From contig JAUMSH010000024.1 of NCBI GenBank assembly GCA_031292915.1, forward strand, positions 1-27,606: DNA of 27,606 nucleotides, in the 5' to 3' direction. Below the pieces are notes generated by a model. The model was not told where the DNA came from. It saw only the letters and a list, made by a program, of their open reading frames with translations, and made no database searches. How positions within the stretch are numbered: the stretch's first letter is position 1; each line of letters begins with the position of its first letter. The position numbers and the translations under genes were made by a program. This document shows, one piece after another, positions 15,421-23,146 of this stretch. The DNA comes from Collinsella sp. Its GTDB lineage: Bacteria > Actinomycetota > Coriobacteriia > Coriobacteriales > Coriobacteriaceae.

Positions 15421-15909
15421 ATGATCAGAAAAACCCTCGATACCGACATTCCCGCCGTCATGGCTATCTACGACGCTGCCCGCGCCTTTATGCGCGCGCA
15501 TGGCAACGCCACGCAATGGCCCGAGGGCACGCCTTCTGCCGAGCAGCTGGCTGCCGATATCGCCGCCGGTGGCAGCTGTGTGTGCGAAGTCGACGGTCGC
15601 GTGGTAGCGACGTTTGCCTTTTTACCGGGCCCGGACGAGTGCTATGACGTAATTGAGGACGGGCAATGGCGCAGTGACACTCCGTATGCTGTGCTGCACC
15701 GTGTGGCGTCCGACGGCACCGCGCACGGTATCGCGGCTGCGATGTTTGCCTTTGCCAAAGAGCGTGCCGATCACCTGCGTATCGACACGCATCAGGACAA
15801 CCTGCCCATGCAGGGTGCCATCATAAAGGCCGGCTTTGAGCGCGCTGGTATCGTCTATGTGTCCGACGGCACGGTGCGTGTCGCGTTCGATTGGCTGCGC
15901 GAGGCGTAA
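15421..15909 (+). CDS. GNAT family N-acetyltransferase
   Basis: 162 residues, one GNAT domain. It begins IRKTLDTDIPAVMAIYDAAR, the standard first strand and helix. A conserved core strand is CVCEVDGRVVATFAFL. The acetyl-CoA pyrophosphate loop is weak (SDGTAHGIAAAMFAFAKERA, with the G..A.GI.AAM pattern), followed by LRIDTHQDNLPMQGAIIKAGFERAGIVYV, the usual D.H.DN..M...I.K.GF block. The acceptor is unknown; members of this subgroup are often near-orphan housekeeping acetyltransferases. A GTG one codon upstream (15418) with GAGG 7 nt before it is an equally possible start. Confidence 0.87.
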   Translation: MIRKTLDTDIPAVMAIYDAARAFMRAHGNATQWPEGTPSAEQLAADIAAGGSCVCEVDGRVVATFAFLPGPDECYDVIEDGQWRSDTPYAVLHRVASDGTAHGIAAAMFAFAKERADHLRIDTHQDNLPMQGAIIKAGFERAGIVYVSDGTVRVAFDWLREA

Positions 15910-15957
15910 AAGCTGGGCCTTACGGCAACAATTCACTCGAACGACAAATGGCCTCGG

Positions 15958-16031
15958 GTGGGGCTATTTTCGTTCGCTGCACTGTTTTGAAAGCCGGCTT
16001 TCGCAAGGCGCGAACCTACGAAAATCGCCAC
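15958..16031. repeat. Nested inverted-repeat structure in the spacer before the TetM-like gene
   Basis: Three concentric stems are visible: ATTTTCG (15966-15972) with CGAAAAT (16019-16025), TTCGC (15973-15977) with GCGAA (16010-16014), and a perfect 14-nt palindrome GAAAGCCGGCTTTC (15989-16002). GTGG/CCAC extends the outer stem. There is no U-tract. It lies upstream of the TATCAT box of the next gene. Confidence 0.55.
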
Positions 16032-16075
16032 GCGGCAACGCAGGGCGATGAGCTCGGTCGGGGGATAGGGCCCGC

Positions 16076-16104
16076 TTCGCCCGCCGGCCCGTAAATTGTA
16101 TCAT
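16076..16104 (+). promoter_or_regulatory. Candidate promoter of the TetM-like GTPase gene
   Basis: TTCGCC (16076-16081), a 17-nt spacer and TATCAT (16099-16104) give a -10 identical to that before the queuosine transporter. It would leave a leader of about 55 nt. Confidence 0.45.
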
Positions 16105-16164
16105 CCAGTGTGGAGCGTGAGTGCCCGTTGCCGCGTGCGATGGGCTTGTAATAAGAGGAGAGCC

Positions 16165-18168
16165 ATGTCGAAGCAAGCGGTCGTTGGAATCTTGGCGCAT
16201 GTCGATGCCGGCAAGACCACGCTGGCCGAGGCCATGCTGTTCAACGCGGGCCGCATTCGCAAGCGCGGCCGCGTGGACGATGGCGATTCGCACCTGGACA
16301 CTAATGCGATCGAGCGCGAGCGCGGCATCACGATTTTCTCGTCGCAAGCCGTGCTCGACCATGGCGATACCCACGTCATGCTCGTGGATGCACCGGGGCA
16401 TGTCGATTTTTCTGCCGAGGCGGAGCGCACGTTGCGCGCGCTCGACTATGCGATTTTGGTTGTGGGTGCCAACGACGGCGTGCAGGGGCACACCGAAACC
16501 CTGTGGCGCCTGCTTGCGCGCTATGACATTCCGACGTTCATCTTTATCAACAAAATCGATTTGGAGAATCCCGGCCGCGATGTTTTGCTGGCACAGCTTG
16601 GGCAACGTCTTTCCGAGGGCTGCCTGGATGGCAGCGAACTGTTGGTGGGTGGTGCCGTTCAGGAGGACGCTGCTGCGTTGGACGAGGCGGCGCTCGAGGA
16701 GTTTCTCGACGCAGGGGAGCTTTCGACTGCCACGCTTTCGCGGCTGGTCGCAGAGCGAAAGTTGTTTCCCTGCTTTGCGGGCTCGGCGCTCAAGGACCAG
16801 GGTGTGGCAGAGCTACTCGACGGCATATGCGCTTTGATGCGCGAGCGAACATGGCCCCAGGAGTTCGCCGCGCGAGTCTACCGCGTGAGTCGTGGAGACC
16901 GTGGCGAGCGTCTTGCCTGGGTCAAGGTGACGGGCGGTGTACTGCGTGCAAAGCAAGTTGTCGAGGGATGCTCTGGCGCCTCCACTTGGGAGCAAAAGAT
17001 CGACCAGGTGCGCATCTATAACGGCGAGAAGTATGAGCTTGCCCAAGAAGTTGCTGCTGGCGGTATTTGTGCCGTGACGGGCCTTGCGCACGTTCGCCCA
17101 GGGGATGCCTTGGGCGCGGAGCCCGTGGGCGATGCGCCTGTCATCGCTCCGGTCCTCACCTATACGGTGCTTCCGGGCGAACACGATGTCCACGCGGTGT
17201 TCAAAGCACTGACAGAGTTGGCGGACGAAGATCCCATGCTCGGCGTAAGCTGGAACACTCATCTTGAGCAGATTCATTTGCAGCTGATGGGCGCCGTGCA
17301 ACTCGAGGTCGTGCAGCGGGTGTTGGCCGATCGCTTTGGCCTTTCGGTTGCGTTTGAGTCTGGCGGCATTCTCTATAAGGAGACTATTTCGCAGCCGGTC
17401 GAGGGCGTGGGCCATTTTGAGCCGCTGCGCCACTATGCCGAGGTACATCTGCGCCTGGAGCCGTTGCCAGCGGGTTCGGGCGTGCAGTTTGGCACCGTGA
17501 CCTCGACCGACGAACTCGATCTTAACTGGCAGCGTTTGGCACTCACCAACGCCATGGAGCGCGATCACCTGGGCGCGCTGACCGGCTCGCCCATCACCGA
17601 TGTGTGCATTACGCTCACGGGCGGCCGTGCGCATGCCAAACACACCGAGGGCGGCGATTTTCGCCAGGCCACGTACCGCGCGATTCGCCAGGGGCTCATG
17701 CAGGTGCGTGAGGCTGGCGCGGCGGTACTGTTGGAGCCGTGGTATCGCTTTGAGCTCGAGGTGCCGGGGGAGTGCGTGGGCCGGGCGCTTTCGGATGCCA
17801 CGCGCATGGGTGCCGAGTACGAGCCGCCGACGATGGCGGGAGACCGGGCGAAGCTTGTGGGTCGCGTGCCGGCATCCGAGGTGCAGGATTACGCGCTGGA
17901 GGTGGCTGCCTACACGAGTGGTCGTGGACATCTGTACCTAGAGTTTGCCGGCTATGCGGCTTGCCATGATGCCGAGCGCGTCATCGAGACGGCCGCCTAT
18001 GAGCCAGAAGCCGATCTGCCCAACACGCCCGACTCGGTCTTTTGCTCTCACGGCGCCGGTTACACGGTCAAATGGTACGACGTGCCCGCCGTGGCGCACG
18101 TAAAGATCGATCCCGCCACCTTCCGCCCCTGGCGAGCAGCAGACGCCGAGTTTTTCGGCCACATGTGA
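16165..18168 (+). CDS. TetM/EF-G-like translation factor GTPase
   Basis: 667 residues, a ribosome-binding translational GTPase of the EF-G superfamily, nearest to the ribosomal-protection (TetM/TetO/Otr) branch in length and motif spelling. G1 AHVDAGKTT lies at residues 11-19, G2 RGITI at 53-57, G3 DAPGH at 75-79, G4 NKID at 129-132 and a GSAL G5 near 211. Domains II, III, IV (with CITLTGGRAHAKHTEGGDF and the YTSGRGHLYLEF block) and V follow. GC content and codon use match the neighbours, so it appears native rather than a recently acquired resistance gene. A chromosomal house variant of unknown role is the safer call. The start is the ATG at 16165 after AAGAGGAGA; an in-frame ATG at 16096 lies inside the likely promoter. 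Its TGA lies in a palindromic repeat. Confidence 0.85.
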   Translation: MSKQAVVGILAHVDAGKTTLAEAMLFNAGRIRKRGRVDDGDSHLDTNAIERERGITIFSSQAVLDHGDTHVMLVDAPGHVDFSAEAERTLRALDYAILVVGANDGVQGHTETLWRLLARYDIPTFIFINKIDLENPGRDVLLAQLGQRLSEGCLDGSELLVGGAVQEDAAALDEAALEEFLDAGELSTATLSRLVAERKLFPCFAGSALKDQGVAELLDGICALMRERTWPQEFAARVYRVSRGDRGERLAWVKVTGGVLRAKQVVEGCSGASTWEQKIDQVRIYNGEKYELAQEVAAGGICAVTGLAHVRPGDALGAEPVGDAPVIAPVLTYTVLPGEHDVHAVFKALTELADEDPMLGVSWNTHLEQIHLQLMGAVQLEVVQRVLADRFGLSVAFESGGILYKETISQPVEGVGHFEPLRHYAEVHLRLEPLPAGSGVQFGTVTSTDELDLNWQRLALTNAMERDHLGALTGSPITDVCITLTGGRAHAKHTEGGDFRQATYRAIRQGLMQVREAGAAVLLEPWYRFELEVPGECVGRALSDATRMGAEYEPPTMAGDRAKLVGRVPASEVQDYALEVAAYTSGRGHLYLEFAGYAACHDAERVIETAAYEPEADLPNTPDSVFCSHGAGYTVKWYDVPAVAHVKIDPATFRPWRAADAEFFGHM

Positions 18169-18194
18169 CAAAGGGACAGTTCCTTTGTCACATG
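18162..18194. repeat. Palindrome copy A (GGGACAGTTCC centre) over the stop of the TetM-like gene
   Basis: CATGTGACAAAGG (18162-18174) and CCTTTGTCACATG (18182-18194) are perfect 13-bp arms around a 7-nt loop GACAGTT. The TGA stop of the GTPase gene (18166-18168) lies in the left arm. Nearly identical to copy C at 23147-23181. Confidence 0.85.
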
Positions 18195-18199
18195 CTATT

Positions 18200-18234
18200 G
18201 GTATAACTCGGTATAAGTTGGTATAACTATTACC
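18200..18234. promoter_or_regulatory. Three tandem 10-bp iterons (GGTATAAST) before the AAA ATPase gene
   Basis: GGTATAACT, GGTATAAGT and GGTATAACT start at 18200, 18210 and 18220, exactly one helical turn apart, and are followed by TTACC, which pairs inverted with the last GGTA. They end 28 nt before the ATPase ATG. They could be an operator, iterons, or stacked -10-like TATAAC/TATAAG hexamers. Confidence 0.6.
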
Positions 18235-18261
18235 AGGGTTTGCCAATCCGAGGAGGCCGAC

Positions 18262-19380
18262 ATGAATCCAAATCCCTTTAAGCCCACGGCTGGCAAGCGG
18301 CCTCCGATACTCATCGGTCGCGAGTCGGTCATCGAAGATTTCGAGGAAGGGCTCGATAACGGCGCCGGAGCGCCGGGTAGACTCATGCTCATTACGGGAA
18401 ACCGCGGCTGTGGCAAGACGGTTCTCCTACGGGAACTGCAACGTCTAGCCAATGAGCGCGGATGGGCGGTTGTCTCCGATTCCGCTTCGCTTGGCTTATG
18501 CGACCGCTTGGCCGACGCGCTTCGCTCGAATAAACCCGTTGTGACGTCAATGGAGTTCGGTCCGTCGTTTGGCCGGATGTCGGTCGAGGCGGCGCGGGCA
18601 AAGGGCGAGACGTTGCGAGGGCTGGTCAACGAGCGCCTCAAGAGGCTCGGTCCAGGCAAGGGCATACTGTTTGCGATTGACGAGGCGCAATCGGCGTCTA
18701 TCGAGGAACTGGCGGCTCTTGCCGTTCTCTATCAGCAGGTGCTCGGAGACCAGGATGCCACGGGCTTGCCCGATAGCGACCAGCGCGGTCTTGCGCTGGC
18801 GTTCGCCGGCTTGCCCAGTATGGTTGACGATCTGCTCGAAGAGCCGAGCGTGACGTTTTTGCGGCGTGCCCAGCAGCGTACGTTGGGGGCGATATCTTTG
18901 CCCGAGGTGCGCGATTCGTATATCCAGACGGTCAAAGACGCTGGTCTTTACGTTGACGCGGAGACGGCGGACCTTGCGGCGCGCAAGAGCATGGGGCATC
19001 CCTACATGGTTCAGCTGGTGGGATATTACATGTGGCGCTCTGCCGTCCGGCGTGGCTCGCAGGTCATCGAAAGGCGCGATGTCGAGGATGGCCATGCGGA
19101 TGCCGTCTCCGAGTTCTACGAAGCGGTTGACGCGCCTCTGTATTACGGGCTGCGCAGTCCACAGCGCCTCTTTATCGAGGCCATGGCTGCTGACGAGGGT
19201 GAGCCGACGCGCATGGCGGATATCATTGAGCGCTGCGACCGTACTCAGAGTTGGGCGAGTAAATATCGCGCAAGCCTGATTCGCGAGCGCGTCATCGAGG
19301 CTGCCGGATACGGCCTCGTCCGGTTTACCGTGCCCATGCTGGGCGCGTACATTCGCGATCGAGTTTTATGGCATGAGTAG
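18262..19380 (+). CDS. AAA+ ATPase with C-terminal winged-helix-like end (paralogue 1)
   Basis: 372 residues, cytoplasmic P-loop ATPase of the AAA_16/ORC-like type. The N-terminal NPFKPTAGKRPPILIGRE block (4-21) is an entry motif; Walker A GNRGCGKT is at 46-53, Walker B LFAIDEAQ at 136-143, a sensor-type AGLPSM at 182-187 and an FLRRAQQ arginine cluster at 199-205. QLVGYYMW follows near 256, and a C-terminal ~70-residue segment ends in a winged-helix-like pattern (SWASKYRASLIRERVIEAAGYGLVRFTVP). It resembles the ATPase encoded convergently at 21929-23029. The ATG follows GAGGAGG. The stop overlaps the next gene by 8 nt, so the two are translationally coupled. The role is not established; DNA-binding or signalling ATPase is the inference. 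Confidence 0.85.
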   Translation: MNPNPFKPTAGKRPPILIGRESVIEDFEEGLDNGAGAPGRLMLITGNRGCGKTVLLRELQRLANERGWAVVSDSASLGLCDRLADALRSNKPVVTSMEFGPSFGRMSVEAARAKGETLRGLVNERLKRLGPGKGILFAIDEAQSASIEELAALAVLYQQVLGDQDATGLPDSDQRGLALAFAGLPSMVDDLLEEPSVTFLRRAQQRTLGAISLPEVRDSYIQTVKDAGLYVDAETADLAARKSMGHPYMVQLVGYYMWRSAVRRGSQVIERRDVEDGHADAVSEFYEAVDAPLYYGLRSPQRLFIEAMAADEGEPTRMADIIERCDRTQSWASKYRASLIRERVIEAAGYGLVRFTVPMLGAYIRDRVLWHE

Positions 19381-21886
19381 GGTGATAAAGGTGACGGAAC
19401 AGAAGATGAGCCCGCAGGCTATCGAGGTACGCGGCGCGCGCGTCCATAACCTCAAGGACATCGATATCGACATTCCGCTGGGAAAACTCGTGGGCATTGC
19501 CGGCGTGTCGGGCTCGGGCAAGAGTTCGCTGGCGCTGGGGGTTCTTTATGCCGAGGGCTCGCGTCGCTATCTGGAGGCGCTCAGCACCTATACCCGCCGT
19601 CGTCTGACGCAGGCCGAGCACGCCCAGGTGGACGAGGTGCTGCACGTGCCGGCGGCGCTCGCATTGCATCAGCGCCCCAGCGTGCCGGGCGTGCGTTCCA
19701 CCTTTGGCACCATGACCGAGCTCAACAATAGCCTGCGTCTACTCTTTAGCCGCTGCGCCCATCACGTGTGCCCGCATTGCGGGGCGCGTGTGGAGCCGAG
19801 CCTTAACGTGGCTGCGGGCCTGTCGCTCACGTGCCCCGCATGCGGCCGCGAGTTCTACGCGCCGGGTGCCGAGGACCTTGCCTTTAACAGCGGCGGCGCG
19901 TGCTCTACCTGCGGCGGTACCGGTGTCATGCGCGAGGTGGACGAGGCGAGCCTGGTGCCCGACGAGTCAAAGACTATCAACGAAGGCGCGGTGCTTCCCT
20001 GGGGTACGCTCATGTGGGATCTGATGAAGCAGGTGGCAGGCGAGATGGGCGTGCGCACCGACGTGCCGTTTAACCAGCTCACGCCTCAAGAGCGCGACAT
20101 CGTGTTTCATGGTCCGGCGGTTAAGAAGCACATTCTCTACGTCCCCAAAAACGGTGAGGGCGCCACGCCACTCGACTTTACCTACTACAACGCCGTCTAT
20201 ACCGTCGAGAATGCGCTCGCCAAGGTTAAGGACGATAAGGGGCTTAAGCGTGTAGCTCGCTTTTTGTGCGAGAGGCCATGCCGCGACTGTGGTGGCACGC
20301 GTCTCTCCGAGGCTGCGCGCCAGCCCCAGGTGCGCGGTATCAATCTGGCGCAAGCCGCGGCCATGACGCTAGGCGAGGCGATTGAGTGGGTGCGCGGGGT
20401 GCCTGCATCCTTGCCGACTGAGATGCAGCCCATGGCAGCGGATATCTGCGATTCGTTTTTGAGTGCGGCCCGTCGCCTGGTCGACCTGGGTCTCGATTAC
20501 CTTTCACTCGACCGCGCCGGTGCCACACTCTCCACGGGTGAGCGCCAGCGCGTCCAGCTCGCCCGTGTGGTGCGCAACCGATCGACGGGCGTGCTCTATG
20601 TACTGGACGAGCCTTCGATCGGCTTGCACCCTGCCAATGTCGACGGCTTGGTGGGCGTGATGCGCGATCTGGTGGGCGACGGCAACACCGTGGTTGTTGT
20701 CGACCACGACACGCGCGTACTGGCGGAAGCCGACTATCTGGTCGAGATGGGCCCCGTTGCCGGAGCAGGCGGCGGTAATGTGATTGCCGTTGGCACGGTG
20801 GACGAGGTCGAACAATCGCAGGGCAGCCGTATCGCGCCGTTTTTGCGCGCCGAGCCCAAGCGCTTGCGTCCGCAGGTGACTGACGACGAAATGTTCGACC
20901 AGGGTCATATCCGCATGGCGACCGATACCATCCATACCGTCAAGCCGCTCGAAGTCGATATCCCGCGCGGCCGCCTTGTCGCGGTGACGGGCGTTTCGGG
21001 TTCGGGCAAGACGACGTTGGTGCTCGAGACACTTATCCCGGCACTCAAGGCGCAGGCAGCCGGCGAGCGCCTGCCAAGACACGTGCGTTGGGTTGATGCC
21101 GAAGGCATTGCTCGCGCAAACCTGATTGATGCTACGCCCATCGGCGCCAACGTGCGCTCGACGGTCGCAACCTATGCCGACATCCATGATGAGCTGCGCC
21201 GTGCCTTTGCCCGTACGCCAGAGGCCAAGGCAGCCGGCTACAAGGCGGGCGCCTTTAGCTACAACACCGGCGCCTTGCGCTGCCCTACGTGCGATGGCAC
21301 GGGCTCGATATCGCTCGACGTGCAGTTTTTGCCCGATGTCGAGATCGTCTGCCCAGCATGCCGCGGCTCGCGTTATGCAGACGCGGCTTCGCATATCCAT
21401 CGCGAGGGCAAGGATGGGAGTCTGCTTACGTTGCCGCAGCTCATGGACATGAGTGTGGACGAGGCCATCGACGCCACGGTGGGGCTCAAGAAAGTTCAGA
21501 CGCGCTTGCAGACCTTGCACGACCTTGGCTTGGGCTATCTTACGCTCGGTGAGCCCACACCGGCGCTTTCGGGCGGCGAGGCGCAGCGCCTTAAGCTCGC
21601 GAGCGAGATGGGCCGCGTGCAGGATGATGCCGTATTCGTATTTGACGAGCCCACGATCGGTCTGCATCCGCTCGATGTTCAGGTGTTGCTGAACGTGTTT
21701 GACGGCCTCGTTGCCAAGGGTGCCACGGTCATCGTAATCGAGCACGATCTCGACCTTATCCGTAACGCCGATTACGTGATCGACATGGGCCCGGGCGGTG
21801 GCGATGCGGGCGGGCAAATCGTCTGCGCCGGCACGCCGAGCGACATCGCGGCCTGCTCCGCAAGCATCACTGGCCGCTACCTATAA
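19373..21886 (+). CDS. UvrA2-like ABC ATPase lacking the UvrB-binding domain
   Basis: 837 residues, about 100 shorter than UvrA. Two ABC ATPase modules: Walker A GVSGSGKS at 44-51 with signature LSTGERQ at 386-392 and LDEPSIGLHP at 411-420; Walker A GVSGSGKT at 540-547 with LSGGEAQ at 732-738 and FDEPTIGLHP at 757-766. Zinc cysteines lie at 133/136/154/157, 177/180, 303/306 and 637/640/660/663 (CPTC...DVQFLPDVEIVCPAC). Between LRLLFSRC (about 128) and FNSGGAC (177) only about 45 residues replace the ~150-residue UvrB-binding region, as in UvrA2 proteins. The first signature has Thr for Gly. Start choices: ATG 19373 overlapping the previous stop, or GTG 19391 / ATG 19406, which have better ribosome binding sites. 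DNA-damage or drug tolerance is known for UvrA2 relatives; here it is unproven. Confidence 0.88.
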   Translation: MSRVIKVTEQKMSPQAIEVRGARVHNLKDIDIDIPLGKLVGIAGVSGSGKSSLALGVLYAEGSRRYLEALSTYTRRRLTQAEHAQVDEVLHVPAALALHQRPSVPGVRSTFGTMTELNNSLRLLFSRCAHHVCPHCGARVEPSLNVAAGLSLTCPACGREFYAPGAEDLAFNSGGACSTCGGTGVMREVDEASLVPDESKTINEGAVLPWGTLMWDLMKQVAGEMGVRTDVPFNQLTPQERDIVFHGPAVKKHILYVPKNGEGATPLDFTYYNAVYTVENALAKVKDDKGLKRVARFLCERPCRDCGGTRLSEAARQPQVRGINLAQAAAMTLGEAIEWVRGVPASLPTEMQPMAADICDSFLSAARRLVDLGLDYLSLDRAGATLSTGERQRVQLARVVRNRSTGVLYVLDEPSIGLHPANVDGLVGVMRDLVGDGNTVVVVDHDTRVLAEADYLVEMGPVAGAGGGNVIAVGTVDEVEQSQGSRIAPFLRAEPKRLRPQVTDDEMFDQGHIRMATDTIHTVKPLEVDIPRGRLVAVTGVSGSGKTTLVLETLIPALKAQAAGERLPRHVRWVDAEGIARANLIDATPIGANVRSTVATYADIHDELRRAFARTPEAKAAGYKAGAFSYNTGALRCPTCDGTGSISLDVQFLPDVEIVCPACRGSRYADAASHIHREGKDGSLLTLPQLMDMSVDEAIDATVGLKKVQTRLQTLHDLGLGYLTLGEPTPALSGGEAQRLKLASEMGRVQDDAVFVFDEPTIGLHPLDVQVLLNVFDGLVAKGATVIVIEHDLDLIRNADYVIDMGPGGGDAGGQIVCAGTPSDIAACSASITGRYL

Positions 21887-21888
21887 CC

Positions 21889-21923
21889 GAATGTGACAAA
21901 GGGACTGCCCCTTTGCCACATTC
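21889..21923. repeat. Palindrome copy B between the convergent UvrA2 and AAA ATPase genes
   Basis: GAATGTGACAAAG (21889-21901) and CTTTGCCACATTC (21911-21923) are 13-bp arms with one mismatch around GGACTGCCC. It begins 2 nt after the uvrA2-like stop and ends 5 nt before the convergent ATPase stop, so it could serve as a shared termination structure. Confidence 0.8.
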
Positions 21924-21928
21924 GCCGT

Positions 21929-23029
21929 CTATTTCACGCATTGAGCCGCGAGATAATCGCGGAAGAATGGCAATTCAAAAGCGACGATTCCGCGCCCGCG
22001 TTCTCCAATGATGCCGGCATCTATCATGCGGCGTCGGTAGCGGGAGACCTGCTGCGGCGAACGCTTAAGGCGCTCGATAAGGTTGGCGGTGGTGGACTCT
22101 TCCTCGTCATCGAGCATGGCGATGAGGAATCGCTTGTCCTCTGCAGTGAGTTCCCGATAGGTTGCCGCGAGGATTCGGTCGTCCATCTCGTCGCGCGCGA
22201 TTTTGATTCCCAGGTCAAAGTCGCGTGACGAGATTTCCTTCGAATCGCTTGTGAGATCCCAGGCACGGTAGCCTACGAGTTGCAATAGGAAGGGAAAACC
22301 AGAGATCGAGCGAACGGCTCTATCGATTCCCTCAGCATCTGCCAGGCGATCGTTTTCCTGAATTGTGCGAATCAAGGCCTCGCGCACGTCATAGTCGGCA
22401 ATGCGACCCAGATGATATTGTTGGGCGCGGCGAAGGAACGAGACCGTCTTGTGGTTCAGTAGCGTCGATACGTTGTTGGGTAGTCCCGCCATGAGCAGCG
22501 CGACGCGTTTCCCATCGGTCACAAAGTGCTGATACGTCGCTGCGAGCTGAATCATCTCGTCGAGTGTCGGGTCCACCTCGTCAACCGTAACGAGCAGACC
22601 GGTGCCAGCCTCGTTGAGCTGGTCGATGATGTCGCTCATGCGATAACGCCAGGTTGAGGCATCGTGAACGCGATTGACCTCGATGCTGCCGAGCGGTGCA
22701 ATTCCGAGACCGGTGACTTCGAAGTGGCTGGACGGGTCGATGAGATGGGCTGCGGCACGTTTCGCCCCGAACTCGATTTCCTCAAGCATTCCCGGGAGCG
22801 CGGTCGTCTTTACGGCTATCCAGCCGTGGGATTCCGCCCTTGTCGCGAGCGACGACATGAGAGCGGTTTTACCGGTTCCACGCGCGCCTGAGAAGATCGA
22901 GGTCAATTCTGGGCGCCTGCGCTGGCTCAAGAAGGCACGGTCCAAATCCCGAATAATCTGTTGTCTGCCAGCGAGATGGGCAGGAACCTCACCAAAACTG
23001 GGGGTAAACGGGTTCTCGAGATATTCCAC
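21929..23029 (-). CDS. AAA+ ATPase with C-terminal winged-helix-like end (paralogue 2)
   Basis: 366 residues, starting at a GTG (23029) with AAAGGAG 6 nt upstream. It shares block-by-block layout with the ATPase at 18262: NPFTPSFGEVPAHLAGR (6-22), Walker A GARGTGKT at 48-55, Walker B LLVTVDEVD at 145-153, AGLPNNV at 181-187, FLRRAQQ at 198-204, QLVGYRAW near 247, and a final winged-helix-like segment (SPQQVSRYRRRMIDAGIIGE) ending FFRDYLAAQ. The sequences are divergent outside these motifs, so the duplication is old or the two were acquired separately. The upstream 120 nt are AT-rich (TTAA-containing repeats at about 23055-23090), unlike the flanking GC-rich genes. No partner domain is visible in the protein itself. 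Confidence 0.85.
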   Translation of the reverse strand: MEYLENPFTPSFGEVPAHLAGRQQIIRDLDRAFLSQRRRPELTSIFSGARGTGKTALMSSLATRAESHGWIAVKTTALPGMLEEIEFGAKRAAAHLIDPSSHFEVTGLGIAPLGSIEVNRVHDASTWRYRMSDIIDQLNEAGTGLLVTVDEVDPTLDEMIQLAATYQHFVTDGKRVALLMAGLPNNVSTLLNHKTVSFLRRAQQYHLGRIADYDVREALIRTIQENDRLADAEGIDRAVRSISGFPFLLQLVGYRAWDLTSDSKEISSRDFDLGIKIARDEMDDRILAATYRELTAEDKRFLIAMLDDEEESTTANLIERLKRSPQQVSRYRRRMIDAGIIGERGRGIVAFELPFFRDYLAAQCVK

Positions 23030-23146
23030 AAGGCTCTCCTTTCACACCGCCGTTTAACTTCATTTTACTTTAGTTAATTCTGATTAAAAGTGAGGGCTCT
23101 TTATCTAGAGCATCAATTAGGCGTGTGCGCCATCGGCGCGGCGCTT

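Noticed and set aside
16165..18168. Acquired tetracycline-resistance gene (tet(M)-like)
   Set aside because: Composition matches the host, there is no mobile element nearby, and residues diagnostic of drug removal cannot be verified by eye.
18200..18234. CRISPR array
   Set aside because: The units are 10 bp, contiguous and have no spacers.
21893..22228. Short + strand ORF starting inside palindrome copy B
   Set aside because: It is antisense to ATPase paralogue 2 and has no ribosome binding site; the minus-strand protein has clear Walker motifs.
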